A stretch of DNA of 64,000 nt, taken from the NCBI RefSeq assembly GCF_023278565.1, contig NC_064673.1, positions 3,162,001 to 3,226,000 of the forward strand. Reading direction: 5' to 3'. Each line of letters opens with the position of its first letter. The stretch's first letter is position 1. The notes beneath the pieces were generated by a model. The model saw nothing but the letters and a program-made list of their open reading frames with translations. It had not been told where the DNA came from and ran no database searches. Of the stretch, positions 1 through 11,160 are shown in pieces. A program made the translations under genes and the position numbers. Origin of the DNA: Colletotrichum lupini (lineage: Eukaryota; Ascomycota; Sordariomycetes; Glomerellales; Glomerellaceae).

Positions 1-584
1 GCGCTGGGTTAGAACTTACGGAACCTTAGGACCGCCTCCCTGTTCGTGAGTTAGCAATCGGCCAGGAATGACTGATTGAGGATTGACGTACCATTTTGAC
101 TGTATTTTCAATATGAGGGGTTGGATAGTGTGGTGATGGCAATCGCTTTCCCGCCTCGACTCGATATTGGAGCTTTTGCCCTTGGACGTCGCGAATAGTG
201 AAGTGCTGCCATCCATTCCTCCCGAAAAGTGGGACCAGAGCCATCCCGGAGCTGCGGAGGAGCGGATATTCCGCGCCTGCTTCTACTGACTTTCTCGCAT
301 GGCTCGTGCACGGTACCCCCTAGCATGCTGGAGCTCACACGACTTCCAATCGGTCGGCTCCAGAAACTTTTTCGTGACGGGAGACCGGCGCTGTTCGAGA
401 GAATTCGGGACGTGGAACATTTTTCCCTTGCCCCCTTTGCGATTCAACCCCCAGCGAATACCGCATCCACCCAATTGCTCTCGACCGCATTGTACAACAC
501 CTTTTCTTTCGTTGCCTTTTTCTATTCGTTACGTTGTTACTGGGCTTTCGAACAGCTCAGCAACAACCCAAACTCGACCACCGA
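1..584. other. Upstream region of the mL44 gene
   Basis: I see no convincing gene here. Short open frames on both strands lack splice logic and recognisable motifs. The last 150 bases are pyrimidine-rich, as is usual for fungal promoters and 5' leaders, and lead into the mL44 start codon at 585. Confidence 0.5.
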
Positions 585-1874
585 ATGGCGTCCCAGATGA
601 AGAGGTTAAGGATATCAAGATGCACCGGGCAACTGCTCAACGCCCAGGCCAGGACACACGCCTCGCCGTGCCTGACGCCCATCCCCTTTAGAACACAGCT
701 TCACAACAGCAACCCGGCGCGGACACTATCGACCTCCTCCCCGTCCTTGGCAGCAGTAGCAGAAGAAGCATCATCCGACGCCTCAGCCAACAACATCACC
801 ACCACCACCGCCCAACCCGTCAAGTCGAAGTCGAGAAACCTCCCGTCACCCGCCCCCGAAAAGGCCCTCCAGTCGGCCAAGCTCGCCGCCCTCCACGCCC
901 GCCTCTCCCTCCCCGAGAAGCTGCCCCTCCAGTCCCTCGCGCGCACCCTCGTCGACCCCTCCGCCGACTCAAACCCCAACTTCAACAATGCCAACCTCGC
1001 CGTCGTCGGCGGCTCCCTCATCAGCTACCACGTCTCCGAGTGGCTCATCACCCACTACCCGCGCCTCCCCATGGCCATCCTCTACGAAGCCATGCGCGCC
1101 TACGGTGGCTCCGACTCGCTCTACCGCGTAGCCAGCCAGTGGGGCGTCGAGAGTGCCGCCGCCCCCGGAGGCGAAGTCGACCCGGGCCTGCTGCAGTTCT
1201 CCCAGAACCCCGCGGCCCACGGCGTCGTTCACGGCCGCTGGGGCTACGTCCGCAAAGAGCACCTCGAGCTCGACAAGTTCAAGTGGCGCCGCTCCGTCTC
1301 GTCCCGGGTCATCCTCGACGACGAGTTCGGCGACGTCCTGCACAAGCCCAGACGGAACCCGCTCGAGCCCAACCCCGACCCCAATGATCCCGCACTCCTG
1401 AAGGAGCAGCGCGAGAAGCTCCGCAACGACGCCTACGCCGCTCACGTCCGCGCCGTCACGGGCGCCGTGTACGCCCACGCCGGCCGCGACGCCGTGCGCG
1501 CCTTCATCGACGCCCACATCCTCAGCCGCCGCGTCGAGCTCGAGAAGCTCTTCAGCTTCAGGCTGCCCACGCGCGAGCTGGCGATGCTCTGCGCCCGCGA
1601 AGGGTTCGAGGCCCCCGTCGCGCGGCTCGAGAGCGAGACGGGCCGTCTGAGCAGGACGCCCGTCTACGTCGTCGGCATCTACAGCGGGCGCGACAAGCTC
1701 GGCGAGGGCACGGGCGCCAGCTTGGATTTCGCGCGTCTGCAGGCGTCGATGAATGTCCTCAAGGCGTGGTACCTTTACAGCCCCGGCGCCAAGGTGCGGG
1801 TGCCGAGTGATATGCTGATCGAGGGCGCGAAGCCGTGGCAGCCCGCGCACATTGACATGGGAGAGATCATCTAA
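585..1874 (+). CDS. mrpl3: Mitochondrial large-subunit ribosomal protein mL44 (MRPL3, RNase III-like fold)
   Basis: Single exon of 429 codons. The frame is open further upstream, but the first ATG is at 585 and begins a basic, Ser/Thr-rich leader typical of a mitochondrial targeting peptide. The body matches the mL44/Mrpl3 family: a degenerate RNase III-like helical domain (roughly residues 85-290, with the segment GGSLISYHVSEWLITHYPRLP) followed by a double-stranded-RNA-binding-type domain (about 320-420, with VGIYSGRDKLGEGTGASLDFAR). mL44 is a structural protein of the mitochondrial 54S subunit and lost RNase activity in evolution. It is convergent with the cPLA2 gene downstream. Codon use is strongly GC-ending, which produces a long antisense open frame that is not a gene. 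Family assignment is from recall of conserved segments and is firm; the exact start is likely. Confidence 0.85.
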   Translation: MASQMKRLRISRCTGQLLNAQARTHASPCLTPIPFRTQLHNSNPARTLSTSSPSLAAVAEEASSDASANNITTTTAQPVKSKSRNLPSPAPEKALQSAKLAALHARLSLPEKLPLQSLARTLVDPSADSNPNFNNANLAVVGGSLISYHVSEWLITHYPRLPMAILYEAMRAYGGSDSLYRVASQWGVESAAAPGGEVDPGLLQFSQNPAAHGVVHGRWGYVRKEHLELDKFKWRRSVSSRVILDDEFGDVLHKPRRNPLEPNPDPNDPALLKEQREKLRNDAYAAHVRAVTGAVYAHAGRDAVRAFIDAHILSRRVELEKLFSFRLPTRELAMLCAREGFEAPVARLESETGRLSRTPVYVVGIYSGRDKLGEGTGASLDFARLQASMNVLKAWYLYSPGAKVRVPSDMLIEGAKPWQPAHIDMGEII

Positions 1875-2360
1875 TGAAGATATGTTGGGGACAAAATGGG
1901 GAAGAAGCAAAAAGAAGAAAAACGAAAAGCAAAATGCATCGACTGTAATTCATCCATCGGAGAGGGAGAGAAGAGAAGGGCGGCAAGAGAGGAGAAGTGA
2001 CGGAGAACGTTGTCAAAGGGTCGGGGGACAGGTGATCCCGGACTTTATCAAGATGCCTTTTTGTTGGGCAGTGTACATTTTGAAGCAAGGACATGTAGAA
2101 GGTCAAGCATGTCTCTGTAAGATGAATAGATTTGTAAAAACAATGACACACTCCTCGAAACGGGGCCATTTACTGAACTTTACCGTCTCTTCATCAACCC
2201 CTATTTGACACTTTCAATCGGTTGCAAAACACTTCAAAGGAACAAACACACTTTTCATTACAATGGATCTACTTCCAATGATTAACCTACGCCATCCTTC
2301 AATCAGGAGTCCTCCACCTTCTCGGGTATCTTCATTCCAGCAACTCTATAATCCGCCTAT
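1875..2360. other. Convergent 3' intergenic region
   Basis: It lies between the stop codons of mL44 (+) and the cPLA2-like gene (-). It is A-rich just after the mL44 stop and T/C-rich before the other stop, as expected for two 3' UTRs. No gene is seen. Confidence 0.5.
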
Positions 2361-4873
2361 TCAACTAAACTGATCGCCCTCGCCCAGCTTGTGCGCCATT
2401 CCTCGCCTCACCAAGCTCCGGTACCGATCCTTCTTGATCCCCGCCTCCCTCTCCAGTCTAAGCTTCTTCTTGCGCTCGTAGACGGCCCTTACCGTCCCGC
2501 GAATCTGCTCCCGTCCCTCGGCGTAATTAGCCCTCGCCAACGCAGCCACCTTTTCAATCTGATCAGGCGTGTAGACAAAGTTCCACGTGCTCAGGTAATC
2601 CGTCGTGCCGGGGTTGATGCCGGGCGCCTTGGGGTTGGCGAGGTACGGCAGGTAGATGATGGCGATGCCCGCGTCGGGCTCCATGAGCTGCCACGAGTTG
2701 GACTCGGTAATCGCCTTGGACGGCGGCGGCGTCTCAGACGACGACCGCTCCTGCGTCGTGCCGACCCAGACGGTGCAGTACCCCAGCTCGCCCGACTCCT
2801 CGTCGCCGGGCGTGAACTTGGCCGCCTGCCCGCTCTTCGTGTCCTCGTCCGGCTTGCGGTGGCCCTCTTTGTCCTGGTGCTCGCGCTGGTGCGCCTTGGC
2901 CTCGCGGAGCTTCTGGTTCGCCTCCTGCGCGGACGCGGCCTGGGCTTCCGAGAGCTCATCGCGAACCTCTTTCGGGGACTCGCTTGCCTTGGGCCAACCG
3001 ACGCCGACGGGCCAGCCTTTGATGCCGCGCTGGCGGGCGTAGCCGTCGGCGACGGCGAGCCAGTTGTCCGTCTTGATGTCTGCGGAGGCGTCAAAGGCGA
3101 CGACGACATCGACGTCGCGGCCGGGGCGGAGGAGCGGGTAGATGGGGAGGTTGTTTGACATGCCGGCGTCCATGAGCTGGATGTATTCGGTGTTGTAGGT
3201 GCTTTTCGGGGCTGTCTTGGGCAGCTTGTCTTCCATACCGTAGGCAAAGTTTGCGACGGTGCCGGGATCGATTGGATGGACCTTGCTGAGGTCCTCGTTG
3301 TAGCCCGAGATCATGCCGTCCAGGGCGCCGAACCCAGCGAGGCTCTGCACGAGGGGTTTGATCTCATTGTAATAGTGGCTCAGGGTCGCGCAGAAAGCGC
3401 TCCCAAAGACGCCGAGTAGGAATGGCATGCGGGTCTCTGGGAGATGGAAGCCTTCCTCGGGAGGCACGTCGACGCCGTTCTTGAAGCGTCGGCCCATGGC
3501 CCAAGTCGGGATGCCGGCGGAGAACTCCTCACAAAAGAACTCGTATGGCGTGATTTCGAACCACTGGAACCAGGCTTCCTTCTTGGCGACTTCTTTCGCC
3601 GCGTCCGAGGTGGACGGCACTGTCCCGCTTCCGTCAATGTCGACATCGGGGATCTCGTGTCGGACGGCCGTGTAAATGGGTAGCGGATTCTGGCCATATT
3701 TGATGTACTCTCGTTGGTTGGACAGCTTGAAATCCCGATCGCTCACTTCCAGCTCGCCTTTGGGAACCAAGAATCTCGTCGCCAACAGAAGGCCGTAGAC
3801 GTCAACCAGCCCAAAGTCCGCGCGCGGGTCGCCCTTGAGCTTCTCGACAAGACCACTAAGGAGATACTTGCTCGTCGGTGCTGAAAGAAGAGTCTGGAAA
3901 GCCACGGGCGGATAGGCGATGTGGATGCCAGCGCGGGCCTTGAGGTGCTGCAGAACCTTGGGAAGACTGCCCTCTGAGATGGAAGAGTGGTAGAGGGCCT
4001 GTAGCCAACATGAACCGCTTACACCAGAAGTGTACGTGACACAGTCGAACAGCCCATCTTCATCTGCGGCGAGCATGGAACCGGTGCCGGCAACAAGGGC
4101 CCTCAGACCACCTCCGGAGCCGCACATGGCAATGGTAGGGACATCGTCCGGATGAACATCCCTCTCGTCGATGTCGAGGTACTTGGCTAACGCCATGGTA
4201 GTGACTCGCTTCCGCCTTGCCAGGAACTCTTTTTCCTCATCACATAGATCATTGGAGACCCTGACCTTGGCGGAATATTGCACTTCGGGGTTAATAAAGG
4301 GGTCATGGGCTTCTCGCCAAATCTCATCTGCCAGAGATCCAGGTGCCATGGATAGCTAATGGTGTTAGTCGATAGTAATTGTACAATATATTCAGCAAAA
4401 CCCACCTCTCTCTGGAGCTTCCGGATGTATCCGGGGACCAATCTGGACCATTCCGGTAGGATGAACCCAACAATCTTGTCTGCAGTCCATTCGACGTCGG
4501 CAGAGTCGGACAAGGTCTCAAACTTGAGGGCAAAGTTGTACCACGCCGCCTGATCAGACGTTGTGCTTGCCGCATTGCTGCGGACTCCCTTCCTCTTCTC
4601 ATTCTCAGCCAGGGATAACCGCTCAAACTCATCAGACGGGTAGAGCGCCCAAACCACCAGGCCGACGGCAGAGATGGCGACCGGAATCGACGTCTTCTTG
4701 GGCGGGACCTTCTCCCTCGCCGTAAAGAAGCCGTGCCGCGACTGGCGGGACAGCGTAGGCCTCCTGTGAACAAGGAGGCCGTGAGTTCTAATGCGGCCGA
4801 CAGTCACGCTGTGGTGAAAGGATCTCGCACCCCGGCGCATGGCGTCGCGGGAATACGGCGCGAATAATCTCAT
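2361..4873 (-). CDS. cPLA2-type phospholipase A2 with mitochondrial leader and membrane anchor
   Basis: Two exons, 4406-4873 and 2361-4355, with a 50-nt intron (donor GTGGGT, branch GACTAAC, acceptor TTAG); 820 residues. The catalytic domain belongs to the cytosolic phospholipase A2 / lysophospholipase family, which hydrolyses glycerophospholipid acyl esters. The oxyanion-type segment CGSGGGLRA lies near residue 234, the nucleophile motif GVSGS puts Ser near 269, and the catalytic Asp is near 552 in DAGMSNN. The first 60 residues are Arg/Ser/His-rich with almost no acid, and a hydrophobic stretch at about 62-78 (PVAISAVGLVVWAL) looks like one membrane segment. I infer import into mitochondria and anchoring in the inner membrane. 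A mitochondrial location has been reported for an Aspergillus cPLA2, which supports this. A charged coiled-coil-like insertion rich in E, A, K and Q lies at about 620-680. Confidence 0.85.
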
Positions 4874-7800
4874 CTTGGCGATATTGAGAGGCTGAAGTCG
4901 TGGGACATGACTGGCTGGATGAGCCAGAAATGAACGGTGGTGTTGGTTATTCTAACGTTGATCAGTTGTGAATTGTGTGTGGTGTCGTGGCGTAGAGTGG
5001 GATATTGGTGGTGTTGGTGGTGATTGCTATCGTCCTAACTTGCTCAGGAATCTCGACGGTTTTACGGTTCCGGCAAATTCGTGGTCTTCATTTTCGATCC
5101 AACAACTAAACTGTCCGGTGCTACGGATGAGAAGGAGAAGGGAAAAACTAGAGATCAAGATGGCCGCGGCTACTCCGGGGAAAGAGCACCGAAGATGAAT
5201 TAAGCGCAAAGCGCGAGGCAATGACAGCGAGCTTAGCTCAACAACTTTCTCTCTCGCTCTTTCCCAACCCTGGTCTGCTCCTGACATCATTGAGGCACGA
5301 TTGGGATTGGTGGATCGAAAGCAGGGAACTGCAAGGGGGCCTCCATCAGGTGAGTTAGACCGATACTCTTATCTTGGCGTAAACATATCGCTGAAGAAAG
5401 TACCTTTCTATGCCCCTAAATCTCCACCGTCCGTTGAGAAAGCTCCGGGCGGGTTCATTCGCCAATTGAACTGGTGGACCCAGCAGCCGCTCTGGCCACT
5501 CTGTGGCGCCAGGTTTTCCCTTGGCCCACCCGGCCTCTGCCGCTTCCCATGTGACGATGACATGTCTGTAGTGTCACGGCTCATCGTTCGGGCGAGTCTA
5601 GAACCTCGGAGCCTGTTCAGACGACTCCATCACACTGCTGATGATCGGTTGGAGGTGCAATGGAGAATATTCTAGCAGTTCGGGATAATTTCTTACTACC
5701 CGGCTCAAGAATGATGCCATTGCTCGTCTGAAAGTCTGCTTTTCTTAGAGATTGAAGTCTGAACTGGGTTGTTGTCGTCAGCCACAAGTTTGAGAGAATC
5801 TCACAACTCTACTGAAGGAGTTCATCCAAGCCATATGCTAAGGTGAATCTTGCCCATCGAAAGACGCCAAACCTTACTCTTAAGTCCGGACATCGTGGTC
5901 CAAGAGCTGGCTCCAAGATCGACCCATGGTGGTTTATAATGTTGTGACATAACTTCGACTCTTCAAATGAATGGGCCAACGTTCGAAAAATGAAGCTTGC
6001 GCCATATCTAATCAGCATCATGAATTTCCACTAGGAATGGGATCATTACTGTCATGTATGTTGCTTCGAGAACACTATCACTAGACAGTTCCCACTCATG
6101 TATGCAACTGCTGCAAACATGGACTGACTGATGGTAATCTACGTAATCCCAAGCCGTGTCTGCGCCGCAAGACTCAACAGTAAGAACCTCACGGAGATAC
6201 AGGCTGTTTTCAAACCGATCGGCTGCTTTGATGAATCCTGCGTAGACCACCCTTTGCTGATAGATCGCAATCCATCTGTCGCGGCACCCATGAGCCACTA
6301 CCGACTCTTTGCGGCAGCATCTCATCTTCACGATGACCTGGATCATTATGGTCAAGGGAATCGCTCAACTTCTGCACCTCGCCTTGCCTTTGCTCTAGGC
6401 ATTAGATCTATATACGAACCCGGGATTTATGCAAGCCAATGAGCGTCGTATGTATTTATGAACGCAACTTGAGTAGCTCAGTCTACCATGCACACTATTA
6501 GGCTGGATATCATGCGAGGGTCCAATCTCCTCGAAGACCAAAGGTCTCAAGCGGTTCTCTGAACGTTGACAACTGCTAGGTGGATTCGGCGTGACACTTC
6601 GGAAGATTGGCTGTTGGAATAGCGGCATTGGGTGAAGGGACAAGAATTGTTCATGTAACTTTGACTGGAAGCTCTATGACAGGTAGAAGGAATCGTGGAT
6701 CAGGGTGCAGATTCCTAGACTATAACCTTCGCTGGGTGAGTGAGTATGCCCAGACCCGACAACGCCAAAATGGTATTACAAAGGACTACATACATCTAAG
6801 AGAAATCTCTACATCGTACAGTATAGATGTTCCGAACCATCTCTCTGTCTAATGCCTACCAGTCAGAGCGGGCCATAGATATCTTGCCACACAATGTGTC
6901 CAGCTTGCGTGTCCTTCACATCGAGGAGGAGGTGTAGAGACAATGTAAACGGTCACTTGAGACGTGACCTGGCATCGACACAAATTGTTCCAGTGACTGT
7001 GCCAGACCAAGGCATGTCTCGAAGCCTTGCCGATGGAGTTACACATCTCTTACTTGGTTCGATGACTTATCCTCTCACTAGAGTAATAGCTAGAACACGA
7101 TAATGTGTTGGGGAATCACAGATGATATCCATGTGATTGCCAAGAATCATATTCACCTTATTGCTCGGTGAGAGATGCTCAAGTCTTGGTGACAGGCGTA
7201 TTGAACTTGGACCGAGGCGGAGCACGCATCAAAGGTATCGGGGCAGAGCCCCACAAATGCGGGTGTTTGAGAGCCGGCTATTTCACTTCGGGGCCGGAAC
7301 TCCATGAACGGGGAAGGACGTCAAATCTTATATCCATGTCTCCTTGAAGTTCTTGCAGCTGTAGACTGATCTATTTCAAGTTTTGCAAGCGAAGATTTTA
7401 CGCCAGAGAAAAGCCCTGGTCAAAAACTACCCTTTCGTTCTGGATTGACAAGAGATCGCTGTTCTCGGAGGCCGAGATGCGGCATCCCACGGGTTAAGAC
7501 CTCTAGAATCAAGGCAGAGCTTTCTTGCGACTTATGTCGAAATTCACGTCACGCCTCTGATGCGTCTATAAGTTACGGCCATGGGATTCGGCGATTCTGC
7601 TAGCTCGACTTGGGGCTGCAGAGGTTCCGAACGCAAGGCGAGGCGTCACTTCATGATATCGAAGTTACCATGAAAGCACCGCCAAGTTCAGAGCGACGAG
7701 GAGAATGCCTCACAAGTGCAAGAGGTGGGTTATCCGACTCGACAATAAGGAGGCGGAACGCCCTCCTGGTCTACTGTTAACAGCGTAGGAGATATTGGGA

Positions 7801-10800
7801 AGTGTGGCTTGGTCCGGCAAATTGAAGTGGCGGGCGTCAATGGTGTTTGCCGGCGGTTTCTGTGCCTTAAAATCATCTTCCCACGTTTGCCTCTCTCTGC
7901 CACCGTCTGGTTTTTGCTGCAGGATCTGCGTGAGGCAGATCAGCGATTTGTCCGACGCAGGGAGTTTGGGGGCAAGACAAGTCAGACCCGAGACACGGCA
8001 AGGCCGGCTGCCAGACCTGCATCCCGTGCCTTATCTTGGTTGGGTGGCTGAATAGCAAAAAATTCAACATGCCACACTGCAAACTTGTCGCTTCACTGGT
8101 CGAGCAATCCCGCGACGTGTTGGACCATAGCTGATGAGGTGGTGACGCAGCTTGCATAGTCTCCATGGTAGGTGGTCGGTCCGCTTCTTTTTCGGCATGC
8201 CATAGGCACGATTGGCCGTCGACAGCTATTTGGCCACGAAGTATTCTTTAACCCCCTCCAGCGCGACCTCGTACCTGCAACTGTGGACGAATGACACCCT
8301 CTGGATGGACAGATTCATGAAGAGGCCGCGGGCGGTGATGTGGATGCTTCGAAGTGGCTGAAGAGAACGCAGCTAATGTAGTATAGCAGCCGGGGCACCT
8401 TTCGGCAGACGATGGATGTGTTGCTCTAGGTTTCTTCGGGGCAAGTGACTGGCAAGTCCCGACTCCCGGGGGAAAACGAGCGAAAGAGTCTTAGAGAGGG
8501 CCATCAGGTGTGGCCCGGGTCCAGGGACTACTCCTGCAGGTCCACGGGGTCTCGCTGCAGGTAAAAGTGGCCAAGAGGATGAAGGGGGTGTGAAGCCTGC
8601 AGCGACAGCAGGGCATAGCAGAAGGCAAGGGAGAAGCTGGGGTGAAGCCTGTGAAGCCACAGAAGACGGCCCGTGTGTCGGAACGTCTTTTTTCCCGTTC
8701 CTTGAGGGCCGGGTGGGCCTTAAGTACCCAAGTACATACGTATCTGAGAATGAGATTGGGGGTCGCCCAAATTTTGGATTGTGCCGTGTGTGCCTGAGGC
8801 GCAAGTTGTTCATCTGCCCCAGCGTGTCCAGGTCTGAATTGTGACCAGGATGCCATAGACAAGAATGGGTGGATGGCTTCCTCCCATTTCCCATTTGGCC
8901 CCATTCCATCTCAGTCCATCCTCACACGGCGGGATCCACGGTGGCCCATGCCTTTTTTGCCAGGCCGTCCTGGTTCCTGGTGGCTCCGTTATTATTACTG
9001 ACTGATACTGGCTTTGGCGCTGTCTCTGGTTCCGCCGTCTGGGCACAGGCGCTGTTGGGCCACGGGCGTGCCTTTCTTCATCCCATGGATCATGGATGAG
9101 ACGTGGAAATTGGAGGTCGGATTCCTGCTTTCCCGGCCTTCAATGCAATCAGATCGGTCACGAACACCTAACCAGAGCTTGAGACTGCTGCTTGCTGCTA
9201 TTATCTGTACTCCGTACCGCAACAGTAATATCGTTCTGCAGGCCGTGGCACACACAATCGCTGCGTAGGGATAGGATCTGCTCAAGTACAACATGGTTAA
9301 GTAATACCTGCCAGTCTCATATTCATCCCAAGTTTTGACTTTTTTTTGGAGAAAGGAAGCCGAGTACGCAAGCACTTTGCAGCTTGCGTGCATTGTTGAC
9401 AGTACCTTATCGCACAAGCACGCGGGAATCCAGACAAGGCCAACAGTCCGGGACGGCAAAAAACTCAACTTGTTTCATTTTCTCGGGACACCTGTCAAGG
9501 TCGTGATGCAATCATCTCACGTGGACTTTCCTTGGCCTTTGGGCATGGGTGGATAGTTGACCCCTTCAAGTGTTCACATTGAATACTGTGTGCTGGATGC
9601 GAGGTAGCGGTGCTCAAACACAGCCCCAGGTTGTTTCTCCTTCCGTGCTGTCCCCGTGGCCTGGCCGGCAAACAGCTGGCACTCTACTTTGTTTCTGAGT
9701 GGAGAAGATGCCAGTTGGAAAATCATCGTAAATCGCCCAAGCGTCGGGCAGGAACAAGGGGTCCTCTCTGTGCTGTGGCTTTTGAGATGGAAAGTAATAC
9801 TTGAGGTAGTCCAGCCTGACAAAGATAATGAGGCTTTTGAACAGCGGGACAGGGACTGGATAGATACAGACACTGACAGCCAGAAAGAATAAAAATAAGT
9901 AGTGCAAATCTTACCTTGTCTGTGTTGAATTTCAATGTCTGTCGTTCCTGTCCCCAATCTCCAGATGCTCCTTTTGGCGGTTTTTTTTTTCTGATGCTTC
10001 ATTACGACCACCGTCCCATGACCAATCACGTCGCGCCGTTAAGGGCGACCCCGGTCTCTAATTCTCCTGCTCCATCCACCACCCTTACTCGGGATCCACC
10101 CAAACCAATCTAGCCCAACCGGGATTAGTCCACCTCAACCCCCTTTTGCTTGGAGAGGAAGGGGACAGCAACGTGCTTCTTCCCCGTCCATCATGCACCG
10201 TGGCCCAGTACTCCGTAGGCCCAACACCATCTTCCGTCCCCCATCAGGCATGCTGGTCCCCTGTATCTGCACCTCGTAGCGGCGGGCAAGCAGCACCCTC
10301 GGTTCCCAGGTTCCATCCCTTCCCAGTGGCTGTCCTCTGTAGCCGTACGTGTACTTTGTATGCGTAGTGTCCCTACCTAGGTACCTAATACCGAGCGTAG
10401 GGAGAGAGCAGGCAAGCAGAATGTAACGCGCTGCTTGAAAAGAGTGGTACGGTACGTTTTGTGACCTGAGGTGAACCGTAAAGGGAGCACCGACCGTCGT
10501 CAGGAAACGGGGTCACACAGCCAAATCTTTCTTGTCCCCGTTGCACCCTAAATTTCCCCTTCCCACCCCCAAAACGTACGTTCATCGAGGAACCTACTAC
10601 CTACCTCACCCTACACCTCTCCTTCTCTACCTTACTTCGTAACTACCACACCTTTCTCTCCCTTGAGGTTGTGATTCTTCTCTTCGGCCCCATCATCAAC
10701 TTTGCCCTCGAGCATTTCGCCATCTCCTCTTTCGGTACCGAGAGGTCCAATTGTCTGTCGCCAGACTCTCACAACCACTTTTCTCCTCTTCTATCGTTCG

Positions 10801-11160
10801 TTACCCATCTGCGACGCTCCTTGACACGCGACTGCTTTGTAGACGTCCAGGTATGTGAATCTTCCCTCGCCTCTCTTCCCATACTTCTCCTATCGTCCAA
10901 GATTCGGCCGAGGAAACAAAGCGGCCAAACAACTACGCCCTTTCTCTCCTTCACTCAGCCAGCTGGCATCATCTTGCCATTGCGCAACACCACAACCCCA
11001 TCACCACTTGCGTCGTCCCATCTCCTGGGCCAGCCTTTTCCTCCTTTCCAGCAGTGTTCTGCCTAACATCACAACCAAGCTAACACATCCTTTCTATTCT
11101 CTAGATCCTGATATTTTTCTTGAGACAAACATCTCCAAGACAACTCTCCCGATATTCGCA
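4874..11160. other. Gene-empty stretch plus long septin promoter and leader
   Basis: Over 6 kb with no convincing gene on either strand. All open frames are short, lack conserved motifs and cannot be joined by splice sites into anything recognisable. Base composition is ordinary, unlike the RIP block further on. The left end is the cPLA2 promoter. From about 10570 the sequence is pyrimidine-rich and looks like the septin promoter and 5' UTR, with a possible 5'-UTR intron from CAG/GTATGT (10850) to CTCTAG (about 11104, preceded by GCTAACA). Local motifs include TACTCCGTA at about 9208 and 10209 and the palindromic ACCTAGGTACCT at about 10375. A non-coding RNA or decayed genes cannot be excluded. 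Confidence 0.45.

Noticed and set aside
969..1910. Long antisense open frame opposite mL44
   Set aside because: It arises from GC-rich third positions of the real gene; low-complexity composition and no family match. The same holds for antisense frames at 20222-21250, 38766-39677 and 11842-12348.
7195..7320. Possible tRNA or structured RNA in a GC-rich segment
   Set aside because: No A-box/B-box spacing and no cloverleaf could be drawn.
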